This document shows positions 1 through 4,833 of a DNA stretch of 14,858 bases, in pieces. Within the stretch, counting starts at the first letter, position 1; every line of letters begins with the position of its first letter. Where the stretch lies: positions 1 through 14,858 of the forward strand of contig CABURG010000029.1 of the NCBI GenBank assembly GCA_902493835.1, given 5' to 3'. The DNA comes from an uncultured Collinsella sp. (GTDB lineage: Bacteria > Actinomycetota > Coriobacteriia > Coriobacteriales > Coriobacteriaceae). The position numbers and the translations under genes are program-made. Under the pieces are notes generated by a model that had not been told where the DNA came from, searched no databases, and saw nothing but the letters and a program-made list of their open reading frames with translations.

Positions 1-1
1 C

Positions 2-49
2 CAAGGAATCCTCGGCGCGGCCGAGCTGGCAAGAAGGGCGCTCGCGTAA
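2..49 (+). CDS. 3' end of an unidentified protein (possibly ROK-family sugar kinase)
   Basis: Only the last 15 codons are inside the window, ending in TAA at 47-49. The peptide end contains GILGAAELARRALA in GC-rich codons. ROK-family sugar kinases often finish with a similar AGIIGAA-x-LA helix, so a ROK kinase is one reading, but 15 residues cannot settle it. A strong terminator begins 33 bases after the stop, which supports this as a genuine gene end. The other two forward frames show no convincing protein end here. Confidence 0.4.
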   Translation, partial: QGILGAAELARRALA

Positions 50-81
50 CTTGCGCTCTCTCCGCCATACAACGCGTTAAG

Positions 82-131
82 AAAAGACGAGCGCTTCTTG
101 CCAATTGGGCGGCAAGAAGTGCTCGTCTTTT
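82..131. terminator. Strong bidirectional intrinsic terminator between convergent genes
   Basis: A 21-bp stem pairs 82-102 with 111-131 around an 8-base loop, with a single G-T wobble. The arms begin with AAAA and end with TTTT, so a T-run follows the hairpin on either strand. It lies between the + strand gene ending at 49 and the - strand methyltransferase ending at 145, the expected place for a shared terminator. Confidence 0.9.
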
Positions 132-144
132 GCATTTTTGCCTC

Positions 145-975
145 TCAAAATCTTATTTTCACGATTTGCATTTTCATCCCGTTGTCACCGACCCTTGCGA
201 GAAACCGGAAAAAGCCGCTGACAGAAGGGTCTCTCAAATCGTTGTAACCCAGCATATAGCCGCGACTTGTGACCTGCAGACGGCTGTCCCACGTGCCGAT
301 TTCCTTGGCGGCATCCGAAACCGCAAAATATGCCCCCACATCCTTGATTTTCGCAGTCTTAAGCCATGTTTTTGCGATCATCTTTACCGCCGTCCGATTG
401 GCAGCATCAAAGACCAGCACACTGCCGGGGAAAGCGTCCGCCATCCCCCGCACCAGTTCCCGGACCTGCTGGGTCAGAAAGTAATAGAACACCCCAGAGG
501 CAAAGAACACCGCCCCGCCGGAGGCATCGATTTTGCTAAACCATGCGGTGTCTTTCAGGTCGCAGGGGATATTTTGTTCTCGATTCCCGGCGGGCAGTAG
601 CTGCTGCCGCAAGGCAATCACATCCGGGAAGTCCAGATTGTAGATCTTGCATCTACCGTTGTCGCAGGTTCTGCCGGTGTTGTCCAGCCCGCAGCCCAGA
701 TTGACCACCGCCGCATTGGGGTGGCCTTTCAGGTAATCCCGCACCTCGAAAGCAAGATCACTCTGCCGTGTGGCCACCTCCAGCGCACCAAAGCGCTGCA
801 TCAGGCTACGGGAGTTTTTCCCTGCCTCTGAAAAGTCGTAGTCGATTTGGTCGAGCAGACGAATCGCTGTTTCATCCCTATAAAGGTTCGGGTACAGTTC
901 CGTACACAGCTTCCGGGAATACAGCGGGAGGATCAGCGTCTCCTGAACGGTGTTTTTCTCAATTTTACATTTCAT
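145..975 (-). CDS. SAM-dependent methyltransferase, leucine carboxymethyltransferase (LCM/TcmP)-like
   Basis: A 276-residue cytoplasmic class I methyltransferase. The SAM-binding motif I is VNLGCGLD at about residues 91-98, followed by the acidic strand end YNLDFPD at about 112-118. The long N-terminal helical region before motif I and the FASGVFYY stretch after it resemble the LCM/Tcmp O-methyltransferase family, which methylates carboxyl or hydroxyl groups of small molecules or proteins; the substrate here is unknown. I chose the ATG at 973-975 over an upstream in-frame ATG at 1092 because GAGGAAG sits 6-7 bases before it and the upstream extension overlaps the preceding reading frame. The stop of the preceding membrane-protein remnant (987-989) overlaps this ribosome binding site, so translation was probably coupled. 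Last gene of the - strand operon, ending at the shared terminator. Appears intact. Confidence 0.8.
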   Translation of the reverse strand: MKCKIEKNTVQETLILPLYSRKLCTELYPNLYRDETAIRLLDQIDYDFSEAGKNSRSLMQRFGALEVATRQSDLAFEVRDYLKGHPNAAVVNLGCGLDNTGRTCDNGRCKIYNLDFPDVIALRQQLLPAGNREQNIPCDLKDTAWFSKIDASGGAVFFASGVFYYFLTQQVRELVRGMADAFPGSVLVFDAANRTAVKMIAKTWLKTAKIKDVGAYFAVSDAAKEIGTWDSRLQVTSRGYMLGYNDLRDPSVSGFFRFLARVGDNGMKMQIVKIRF

Positions 976-986
976 AGGTTTCTTCC

Positions 987-1408
987 TCAGTGAATAAAAA
1001 CTGTCACAATTGCCGCCAGCACAGCCGCTATGACCGTCATGCCTATCGCCATGTGCAGGATGGATGCAAAAATGCCCGTATGGCGTTCTCAAACGTCATA
1101 TCCGCCACACTGCCTTGCAGAACGGCGCAACGCCCCTCCTGAATTGCAGTTCGGTTGAGCTTTCTAGCCTTCTCCACGCTGACGGGCGAATAGTCGATGC
1201 CCTTGACGACGCCATGCGGGCATTTTTTCAGCAGCCGTTTTATGTTCGCCCCGCCGCCGCAGCCGCAATCCAGCACCTTGGCGTTTGGCGCAAGTCGTAG
1301 AAACTGAAGTCCCCACCGCGCCATAGGGCTGTGGCCCAGATTCATCATGGCAACCATAAGTTTTCCGCCGAGGCCCACGGGCTTGCGGGTGTTTTCAAAG
1401 AACGACAT
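987..1408 (-). pseudogene. Broken gene: N-terminal half of a class I methyltransferase joined to the C-terminal tail of a membrane protein
   Basis: Translation starts at the ATG at 1406-1408 behind GGAGGGG and gives 121 residues before a stop at 1043. The first ~105 residues are a normal UbiE-like methyltransferase N-terminus, with VLDCGCGGG at about 45-53 and GIDYSPVSV at about 70-78. The protein then ends abruptly after ADMTFEN, losing the second half of the Rossmann fold. From about 1085 down to a stop at 987-989 a different frame reads as one membrane helix (HMAIGMTVIAAVLAAIVTV), like the last segment of an integral membrane protein. The simplest reading is a deletion that removed the 3' half of the methyltransferase and nearly all of a following membrane gene. 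The start overlaps the end of the upstream methyltransferase by 14 bases. The peptide may still be made but is unlikely to be an active methyltransferase. Confidence 0.75.
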
Positions 1409-2024
1409 CTGGCCCCTCCGATTTTGTGCATTCCGCATAGGTCAACGGGAACGAGGCCTTCAGCACCGCGCTTTTCTGCACCGCCCAGCCGTTTTGACGC
1501 AGGAAACGCAGGTATTCCTCGCTTGTCCACCTGCTGTGGAGGGGGAATCCCGCCATACTCATGAAAAAGGCTTTTGCCTTGCCGGAAACCGAGCTCCCCG
1601 CGTGAGTGAAGGTTGGTGCGATGAGCACGCCGTCGTCCTTCAGCACCCGCCTGATTTCTTGCAGGGCCTTTTCCGGATGCGGCACTATGTGAAGCGCGTT
1701 GGACGCGATCACCACTTCGAAGGACTTCTGTGCATAGGGCAGGCGGAACATATCTTGTACGGAAAAGTGCAGCTTTGCGGATTGATTGCCCCGCTTTGCT
1801 TCAAGGATCATCTGTGCAGAAGCGTCTGTAGCCTCGATGTGTGCCGCCGTATCCACGATGCTCTTTGCGATAAGCCCCGTGCCGGTGGCAACTTCCAGCA
1901 CGGTTTTTGCTTTCACCACCGGCCGGATCAGCCCATACATCTTCTCATACGCCGCCCGGTCGTTTCGCATGAAACGGTCGTATCGACCGGCATTCTTATC
2001 CCAGAAACCCTTGCGTTCGTGCAT
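1395..2024 (-). CDS. Class I SAM-dependent methyltransferase
   Basis: A 209-residue methyltransferase of the UbiE/Methyltransf_11 type. Visible motifs are VLEVATGTG (motif I, about 42-50), the acidic residue in ATDAS (about 65-69), VVIASNALHIV (motif IV region) and RRVLKDDGVLIAPTF (motif VI region), so the fold looks complete. The start is the ATG at 2022-2024, preceded by GGGGGCG; an in-frame upstream ATG at 2075 would add 17 residues across a palindrome and is less likely. First gene of the - strand operon, overlapping the next methyltransferase by 14 bases, which indicates translational coupling. The substrate cannot be told from sequence. Less GC-rich codon use than the topoisomerase genes hints at acquisition from a Firmicute. 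Confidence 0.85.
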   Translation of the reverse strand: MHERKGFWDKNAGRYDRFMRNDRAAYEKMYGLIRPVVKAKTVLEVATGTGLIAKSIVDTAAHIEATDASAQMILEAKRGNQSAKLHFSVQDMFRLPYAQKSFEVVIASNALHIVPHPEKALQEIRRVLKDDGVLIAPTFTHAGSSVSGKAKAFFMSMAGFPLHSRWTSEEYLRFLRQNGWAVQKSAVLKASFPLTYAECTKSEGPDVVL

Positions 2025-2042
2025 GGCTATCGCCCCCAAAAA

Positions 2043-2058
2043 GTTAGAGCAATCTAAC
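2043..2058. promoter_or_regulatory. Palindrome upstream of the methyltransferase operon (possible operator)
   Basis: A perfect 6-bp inverted repeat, GTTAGA-GCAA-TCTAAC, lies 19-34 bases upstream of the first methyltransferase start and close to a weak -10-like TATGGT on the - strand. It carries the same GGTTAG core (read on the - strand) as the second palindrome 41 bases further upstream. Position and symmetry suggest a repressor site; the regulator is not in the window. Confidence 0.4.
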
Positions 2059-2083
2059 CATAACACACGAATCATGCAGTAAG

Positions 2084-2099
2084 ATAAGGCTAACCTTAT
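2084..2099. promoter_or_regulatory. Second palindrome, weakly DtxR/IdeR-box-like
   Basis: ATAAGG-CTAA-CCTTAT is a perfect 6-bp inverted repeat. One half (AAGGTTAG on the - strand) is close to the half-site of DtxR/IdeR metal-regulator boxes (TTAGGTTAG), but the other half does not fit that consensus when centred, so the identity is tentative. With the palindrome at 2043-2058 it brackets the likely promoter of the methyltransferase operon. Confidence 0.35.
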
Positions 2100-2210
2100 T
2101 TTCTTGGCTAAGATGCATCTCTCCGACCCTTTGAATCACCCCTTTTCACGCCGCCCGCTACGAACCCCGGCGGAAACCAGGGAGTGATTAAAGGAGCGAC
2201 CTGCGGTTTT

Positions 2211-2283
2211 GCGAATCAATCGAGTCATTCCTGAAATCGCGAATCAAGGGCCTGATTCGCCCAAATTGCGCACGAATCAGCCC
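2211..2283. repeat. Three CGAATCA copies and one inverted copy forming alternative hairpins
   Basis: CGAATCA occurs at 2212-2218, 2240-2246 and 2273-2279, with its inverse TGATTCG at 2253-2259. The second copy pairs perfectly with the inverse (GCGAATCA 2239-2246 with TGATTCGC 2253-2260). Alternatively 2248-2259 (GGGCCTGATTCG) pairs with 2273-2283, so the two hairpins exclude each other. The segments starting at 2211 and 2239 also share about 17 of 28 positions by eye. No coding potential is visible; function unknown. Confidence 0.55.
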
Positions 2284-2358
2284 TTAGGCGGTACGACGCG
2301 ACACGCATCGACAACATTCGGACTGGATTAGTCGCTGAGTGGGAATAGAAAATTCCTT

Positions 2359-2407
2359 AGTTATGGGGGTATAAATTTGATTCCCTTTAGGATACACCCC
2401 CATAACT
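2359..2407. repeat. 12-bp perfect inverted repeat with 25-base loop
   Basis: AGTTATGGGGGT (2359-2370) is the exact reverse complement of ACCCCCATAACT (2396-2407). GGGAAT at 2341-2346 could additionally pair with ATTCCC at 2379-2384. It is AT-rich apart from the G and C runs and unlike the flanking DNA. It could be an operator, a hairpin, or the end of a small mobile element. No T-run follows, so it is not a standard terminator. Confidence 0.55.
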
Positions 2408-2426
2408 GTATGAATTGACCTGCTGA

Positions 2427-2444
2427 CTCCAATGATGATTGGAG
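2427..2444 (+). other. Small perfect hairpin
   Basis: CTCCAAT-GATG-ATTGGAG is a 7-bp perfect stem with a 4-base loop. It follows a TTGACC hexamer at 2415-2420 that resembles a -35 box but lacks a good -10 partner. It may be part of the leader or operator region of the downstream toxin locus. Confidence 0.35.
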
Positions 2445-2515
2445 GGTAACTGCCAGGGGTGACGGCCCAGCGAGTGTTATTTTGCGAGCTATGCGCATTG
2501 AAAGCGACCTTTCGT

Positions 2516-2523
2516 GGTATAAA
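2516..2523 (+). promoter_or_regulatory. Extended -10 promoter element for the putative antitoxin RNA
   Basis: TGGTATAAA (2515-2523) is a good extended -10 (TG-n-TATAAA). No clean -35 lies 16-18 bases upstream; TTGAAA at 2498-2503 is only 14 bases away. Initiation from it would start a transcript near 2530, just before a run of stable hairpins and 145 bases before the toxin gene. Confidence 0.4.
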
Positions 2524-2529
2524 CTACTT

Positions 2530-2648
2530 GCCGGAAGCCGTGGCTTTCAGAGTACGGCTTACGTGTACGTTTAACCTCCGTGGGCGACGGGGTGCCGCAA
2601 GGCGTAGAATATCGCCCACCTGTAGGGGCCTGCAGCGATGCGGGCCCC
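2530..2648 (+). ncRNA. Candidate structured RNA, possible type III antitoxin RNA
   Basis: This stretch has no convincing reading frame but a dense series of helices: AAGCCGT (2535-2541) with ACGGCTT (2554-2560); GTGGGCGA (2580-2587) with TCGCCCAC (2612-2619), enclosing a GCC-GCAA-GGC hairpin with a GNRA loop; and a 10-bp GC-rich hairpin at 2625-2648 with a GCGA (GNRA) loop. In type III toxin-antitoxin loci an RNA antitoxin and a hairpin terminator lie directly upstream of the toxin, as here. Against it: known antitoxin RNAs are usually tandem repeats of about 34-45 bases, and I see no clear repeats in this segment. It may instead be a 5' leader. Confidence 0.4.
2625..2648 (+). terminator. GC-rich hairpin between RNA and toxin gene (possible attenuating terminator)
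   Basis: Ten base pairs, one of them a T-G wobble, join 2625-2634 to 2639-2648 around a GCGA loop. There is no T-run after it, so termination is not certain, but its place between the structured RNA and the toxin ribosome binding site matches the partial terminator that sets the antitoxin-to-toxin ratio in type III loci. Confidence 0.4.
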
Positions 2649-2673
2649 GCTTCGTATGAAGGGGGCGTAACCG

Positions 2674-3123
2674 ATGAAGATCGTATCCATCTCCCAGGAC
2701 TTCTTCGACCTCGTCGAGGGCGACCGCGAGCTCATGCTTAAGCACAATCGCCCCTGCATCGTGGTGGTGAGGCAGCGTTTCCGCGGGAAGCGCAGGGACT
2801 TCGCTGTGCCACTGCGTTCCAACATCGCCCCTAACGCGCCCAAAGACCAGTACTTTGCGTTGCCACCCCGCCCCACGACGCGCCCCGGCTGCCGCCACGG
2901 CATCCACTACATCAAGATGTTCCCCATAACCAAGGTCTACCAGCGCCGCTTCAGGACCGAGGGCTCGGCCTACTACGAGACGCTCCAGCGCATCATCGAC
3001 GGCAACACCAAGCGCATCGTCTCCGAGTGCCAGGCATACCTCGACCGCTACGAGCGCGAGGGAAGGCCTCGCTTTGCCGTCGACATCGACCGCATCGTGG
3101 GGCTGCTGGAGGGCGAGAAGTAG
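2674..3123 (+). CDS. Type III toxin-antitoxin system toxin, ToxN/AbiQ/TenpN-like endoribonuclease
   Basis: A 149-residue basic protein recognised by pattern as a ToxN/AbiQ/CptN/TenpN-type toxin, most like TenpN. The features are NRPCIVVV (25-32), the core strand FAVPLRSNI (43-51, matching the catalytic loop region of ToxN with its Ser), a conserved HGIHYIKMFPI (75-85) and a helical C-terminal third. Length fits the family. These enzymes cut RNA and are held inactive by a repetitive RNA that wraps the toxin; several protect against phage. The start ATG at 2674 has GAAGGGGGCG 8 bases upstream. No protein antitoxin gene flanks it, which fits an RNA-antitoxin system, and structured non-coding DNA lies immediately upstream. 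An intrinsic terminator follows at 3148. The family call is from motif memory; the antitoxin is the uncertain part. Confidence 0.75.
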   Translation: MKIVSISQDFFDLVEGDRELMLKHNRPCIVVVRQRFRGKRRDFAVPLRSNIAPNAPKDQYFALPPRPTTRPGCRHGIHYIKMFPITKVYQRRFRTEGSAYYETLQRIIDGNTKRIVSECQAYLDRYEREGRPRFAVDIDRIVGLLEGEK

Positions 3124-3131
3124 GGCACCTC

Positions 3132-3147
3132 GGCTCAGTCTCGAGCC
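3132..3147 (+). other. Small hairpin after the toxin gene
   Basis: GGCTC (3132-3136, after C3131) pairs with GAGCC (3143-3147) over a 6-base loop, just before the main terminator. Two more short hairpins follow the terminator (GAACGC 3171-3176 with GCGTTC 3184-3189; GCTTG 3195-3199 with CAAGC 3205-3209). Confidence 0.35.
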
Positions 3148-3170
3148 ATGCGGAGTCGCTCCGCATTTTT
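3148..3170 (+). terminator. Intrinsic terminator of the toxin gene
   Basis: ATGCGGAG (3148-3155) pairs perfectly with CTCCGCAT (3159-3166) over a 3-base loop and is followed by TTTT, a standard Rho-independent terminator 25 bases after the toxin stop. Confidence 0.85.
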
Positions 3171-3331
3171 GAACGCCGCGTGTGCGTTCCAAATGCTTGA
3201 GAAACAAGCTGTGAAGTGCGGTGGCGCGCCCGTGCCCGTGCATAGCCGTTGCCATTAGCGTCTACGCGGCGTCGGCTTCAAGTGGAACTGGCGCCGCTGC
3301 TGTATATGGTTTGCCCTGCTGCAGATGGCGA

Positions 3332-3751
3332 TCAATGCCCACGATGCTTCTGCTTGCGCTTCAGCTTTCGCTGCTCGAAGCGCGCCTCCGCCTCATCCGC
3401 GCGACGCTGGCTTCTTGCTTGAGCCGACTCCCGCTTCATCGCTTCCCGCTGTGCTGCGAGAGCCTGCTGCGCCTTGGTGCTCATCGCTGGCTGCTTGAGG
3501 GCTTTCGCTGCCTCGCGAGCGCGCCGCTTGGGGTTCTTCGCGGGCTTGCTTGCCTCAGCCGGTTCGCCACCGAAGAATGAGAACTTCTCCCATTTGCTTG
3601 TAACGAATTTCTGAATCTCCTCATCGGACGGTTCTGCGCCGAAGACGATGCGGGCGACGCCGTATCTGCCGTCCTCAACATGCTCCGCCAGCCCGACCCA
3701 GAATTGGCCGTCGTGATATACGGTCAGGGTGGACGACACGCTGATCTGCAT
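3332..3751 (-). CDS. yjdF: YjdF family protein
   Basis: A 139-residue protein of the YjdF family. The N-terminal half has the family signature: LTVYHDGQFWVGLAEHVEDG (about 7-26), then VARIVFGAEPSDEEI. The C-terminal half is a highly charged Lys/Arg/Glu/Ala helix with NPKRRAREAAKAL and STKAQQALAAQREAMKRE, ending in the typical KHRGH. The biochemical role of YjdF is not established; genes of the family are often controlled by a riboswitch that responds to azaaromatic compounds, which suggests a role in handling toxic heterocycles. The start ATG at 3749-3751 has AAGGAGG 8 bases upstream, and upstream in-frame ATGs would read through the riboswitch. Single-gene transcript; the 3' side to 3210 shows no obvious terminator on this strand. 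Confidence 0.88.
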   Translation of the reverse strand: MQISVSSTLTVYHDGQFWVGLAEHVEDGRYGVARIVFGAEPSDEEIQKFVTSKWEKFSFFGGEPAEASKPAKNPKRRAREAAKALKQPAMSTKAQQALAAQREAMKRESAQARSQRRADEAEARFEQRKLKRKQKHRGH

Positions 3752-3782
3752 GGTTGGTTCCTCCTTTATGTAGATGACCATG

Positions 3783-3870
3783 CAGAGAAGGGACAACCAA
3801 GGAGGCAGGTTACTGATGCGGACTCCCGCACGCCCACGACTACCCGACGGGGACTGTGTTTTCATCTCTG
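3783..3870 (-). promoter_or_regulatory. yjdF riboswitch (azaaromatic-responsive class)
   Basis: The leader of yjdF matches the yjdF RNA motif as I remember it. Read on the - strand it has AAAACACAGTCC near 3862-3851, then GGGTAGTCGTGGGCGTGCGG, a TGCGG-GAGT-CCGCA hairpin (3830-3817), and ATCAGTAACCTGCCTCC down to about 3801. CAGAGA (3870-3865) can pair with TCTCTG (3788-3783) to close the structure, while overlapping AGATGA (3867-3862) can instead pair with TCATCT (3777-3772). CCTCCTT (3805-3799) is perfectly complementary to the yjdF ribosome binding site AAGGAGG (3766-3760), so control is probably by hiding that site. A covariance search would confirm it. Confidence 0.82.
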
Positions 3871-3878
3871 ATGGTTGG

Positions 3879-3887
3879 ATTGTAGCA
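3879..3887 (-). promoter_or_regulatory. Extended -10 promoter of the yjdF transcript
   Basis: On the - strand TGCTACAAT (3887-3879) is an extended -10 with the hexamer TACAAT. It would start transcription near 3872, just before the first riboswitch base. No clear -35 box is visible. Confidence 0.6.
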
Positions 3888-3963
3888 CGTGCGAATGCAC
3901 CCGGCATCGCTGCTGACATGGCGCTACTGGGATTCGCTCCTCGATGCATCCTTGTGCACATTG

Positions 3964-4014
3964 CCTTCTCGGTTTCGAAACTTTAGAAATAATCGAGTTT
4001 CGAAACCGAGAAGG
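3964..4014. promoter_or_regulatory. 19-bp perfect inverted repeat built on GTTTCGAAAC, upstream of ATPase remnant
   Basis: Bases 3964-3982 are the exact reverse complement of 3996-4014 with a 13-base centre. Each arm contains the self-palindrome GTTTCGAAAC (3972-3981 and 3997-4006), so two copies of a short operator are nested in a large symmetrical element. The right arm runs into the ribosome binding site AAGGAG (4011-4016) of the following gene, so a protein bound here, or the RNA hairpin itself, would block translation or transcription. Confidence 0.7.
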
Positions 4015-4022
4015 AGTGGATT

Positions 4023-4551
4023 ATGGCTTGGGTAGACCGCAATACGTACCGACTCCACCGTGTTGGAGAGGCTGGCCGAGTACATGATGGACAACTCCGG
4101 CGACCTCAACTCGCCCAACAACATCGCCAACGTCCTCGACGCCAACAGGGTTCCCACCGACCACGTCACCGTCGGGCGCTACATCTCGTACCTCCGCGAC
4201 GCTTTCGCCTTCTATGAGGCGAATCGCTATGACATCAAGGGGAAGAAGTACCTGAGCACGCAGGCGAAGCGTTACGTATGCGACTCGGGAATGCGCTATG
4301 CGGTTCTGGGAACGCGCGACATGGACTGGGGCCGCATGTACGAGAACGCGGTCTTCCTGGAGCTGATGAGGCGAGGGCACGAGACCTACGTCGGGAAGCT
4401 GTACCAAAAGGAGGTTGACTTCGTTGCGAAGAGGGGGTCGGAGCTTGTCTACATCCAGGTAAGTGACGACATCAGCTCCGAATCGACGCTCGAGAGGGAG
4501 CTCGCGCCGCTTCTGTCCGTCAGGGATGCGTTCCCGAAGGTTCTCATCTGA
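4023..4551 (+). pseudogene. Remnant of an AAA (AAA_14/DUF4143) ATPase, ATPase domain deleted
   Basis: An ATG at 4023 with AAGGAG upstream opens about ten codons (MAWVDRNTYR), which look like the extreme N-terminus of DUF4143-type ATPases. The frame then changes near 4055 and the next recognisable residues (VLERLAEYMMDNSG, from about 4057) belong well inside the normal protein. The remainder is the winged-helix segment (SPNNIANVLDANRVP, TVGRYISYLRDAF) and the DUF4143 nuclease-like fold (KYLSTQAKRYVCDSGMRYAV, ENAVFLELMRRG, KEVDFVAKRG, YIQVS), ending at KVLI before a TGA. The Walker A and B motifs are absent, so about 200 residues were lost in an internal deletion, and the usual last 30 or so residues after KVLI are also missing. 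An internal start at 4057-4060 could still give a 163-residue protein, but it would have no ATPase activity. Confidence 0.8.
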
Positions 4552-4559
4552 CGACAGGG

Positions 4560-4820
4560 GTGAGCGTGGTGCCGTTCAAGAAGGACACGTACCTGTACGT
4601 CAAGGCCGGCAAGAGCGCATGGGCAGAGGCGCTGGTTATGTCGCTGGCAAAGGGGACCGTCAGCATCGAGAGCCTCTTCGCCGAGCCGACCTACAGCGCG
4701 AAGACCAAGCGGGTCTACGCGGTCCCCAGCAAGCTGAGCTACCACGGCGGGACCTTCAAGGTCGCTACGCTCGGTTGCAGCGTATACCCCAAGGCGAGCA
4801 AGGCGGTTGGCTGCCACTGC
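4560..4820 (+). pseudogene. Orphan coding fragment of unknown family
   Basis: A GTG at 4560, 8 bases after the ATPase remnant stop, opens a frame with coding-like composition: DTYLYVKAGKSAWAEAL, GTVSIESLFAEPTYSAKT and a run rich in Tyr, Val and Ser up to GCSVYPKASKAV. I do not recognise the family. The ribosome binding site is poor. The frame stays open to 5117 only because it runs antisense into the MerR gene, so the natural C-terminus appears to have been lost near 4810-4830. It is probably the cut end of another accessory gene deposited beside the broken ATPase. Confidence 0.4.
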
Positions 4821-4830
4821 CTAAGCAGCC
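4809..4830. terminator. Possible hairpin at the 3' end of the merR-type gene
   Basis: GGCTGC (4809-4814) pairs with GCAGCC (4825-4830) over a 10-base loop, 4 bases beyond the end of the regulator gene at 4834. There is no T-run in either direction, so its role as terminator is uncertain. Confidence 0.3.
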
Positions 4831-4833
4831 TTG

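Noticed and set aside
43..46. Lipoprotein signal for the surface protein (LLPC at residues 43-46 of the gene at 9961-10878)
   Set aside because: Pro at -1 does not fit a lipobox, and the protein has a clear sortase signal at its C-terminus. Coordinates here are residue numbers within that protein.
145..1092. Longer start for the LCM-like methyltransferase
   Set aside because: The added 39 residues overlap the broken upstream gene and have no ribosome binding site; the ATG at 975 has GAGGAAG.
2459..2659. Short + strand frame in the toxin leader
   Set aside because: No ribosome binding site, and it runs through several stable RNA helices; a structured RNA explains the region better.
2524..3255. 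Long - strand open frame (243 residues) opposite the toxin gene
   Set aside because: It is antisense to the toxin, has low-complexity Ala/Val/Leu/Arg/His composition typical of a GC-rich shadow, and has no ribosome binding site or family motif.
3221..3580. + strand frame rich in Leu, Arg and Cys opposite yjdF
   Set aside because: Antisense shadow of the charged yjdF C-terminal helix, with no ribosome binding site.
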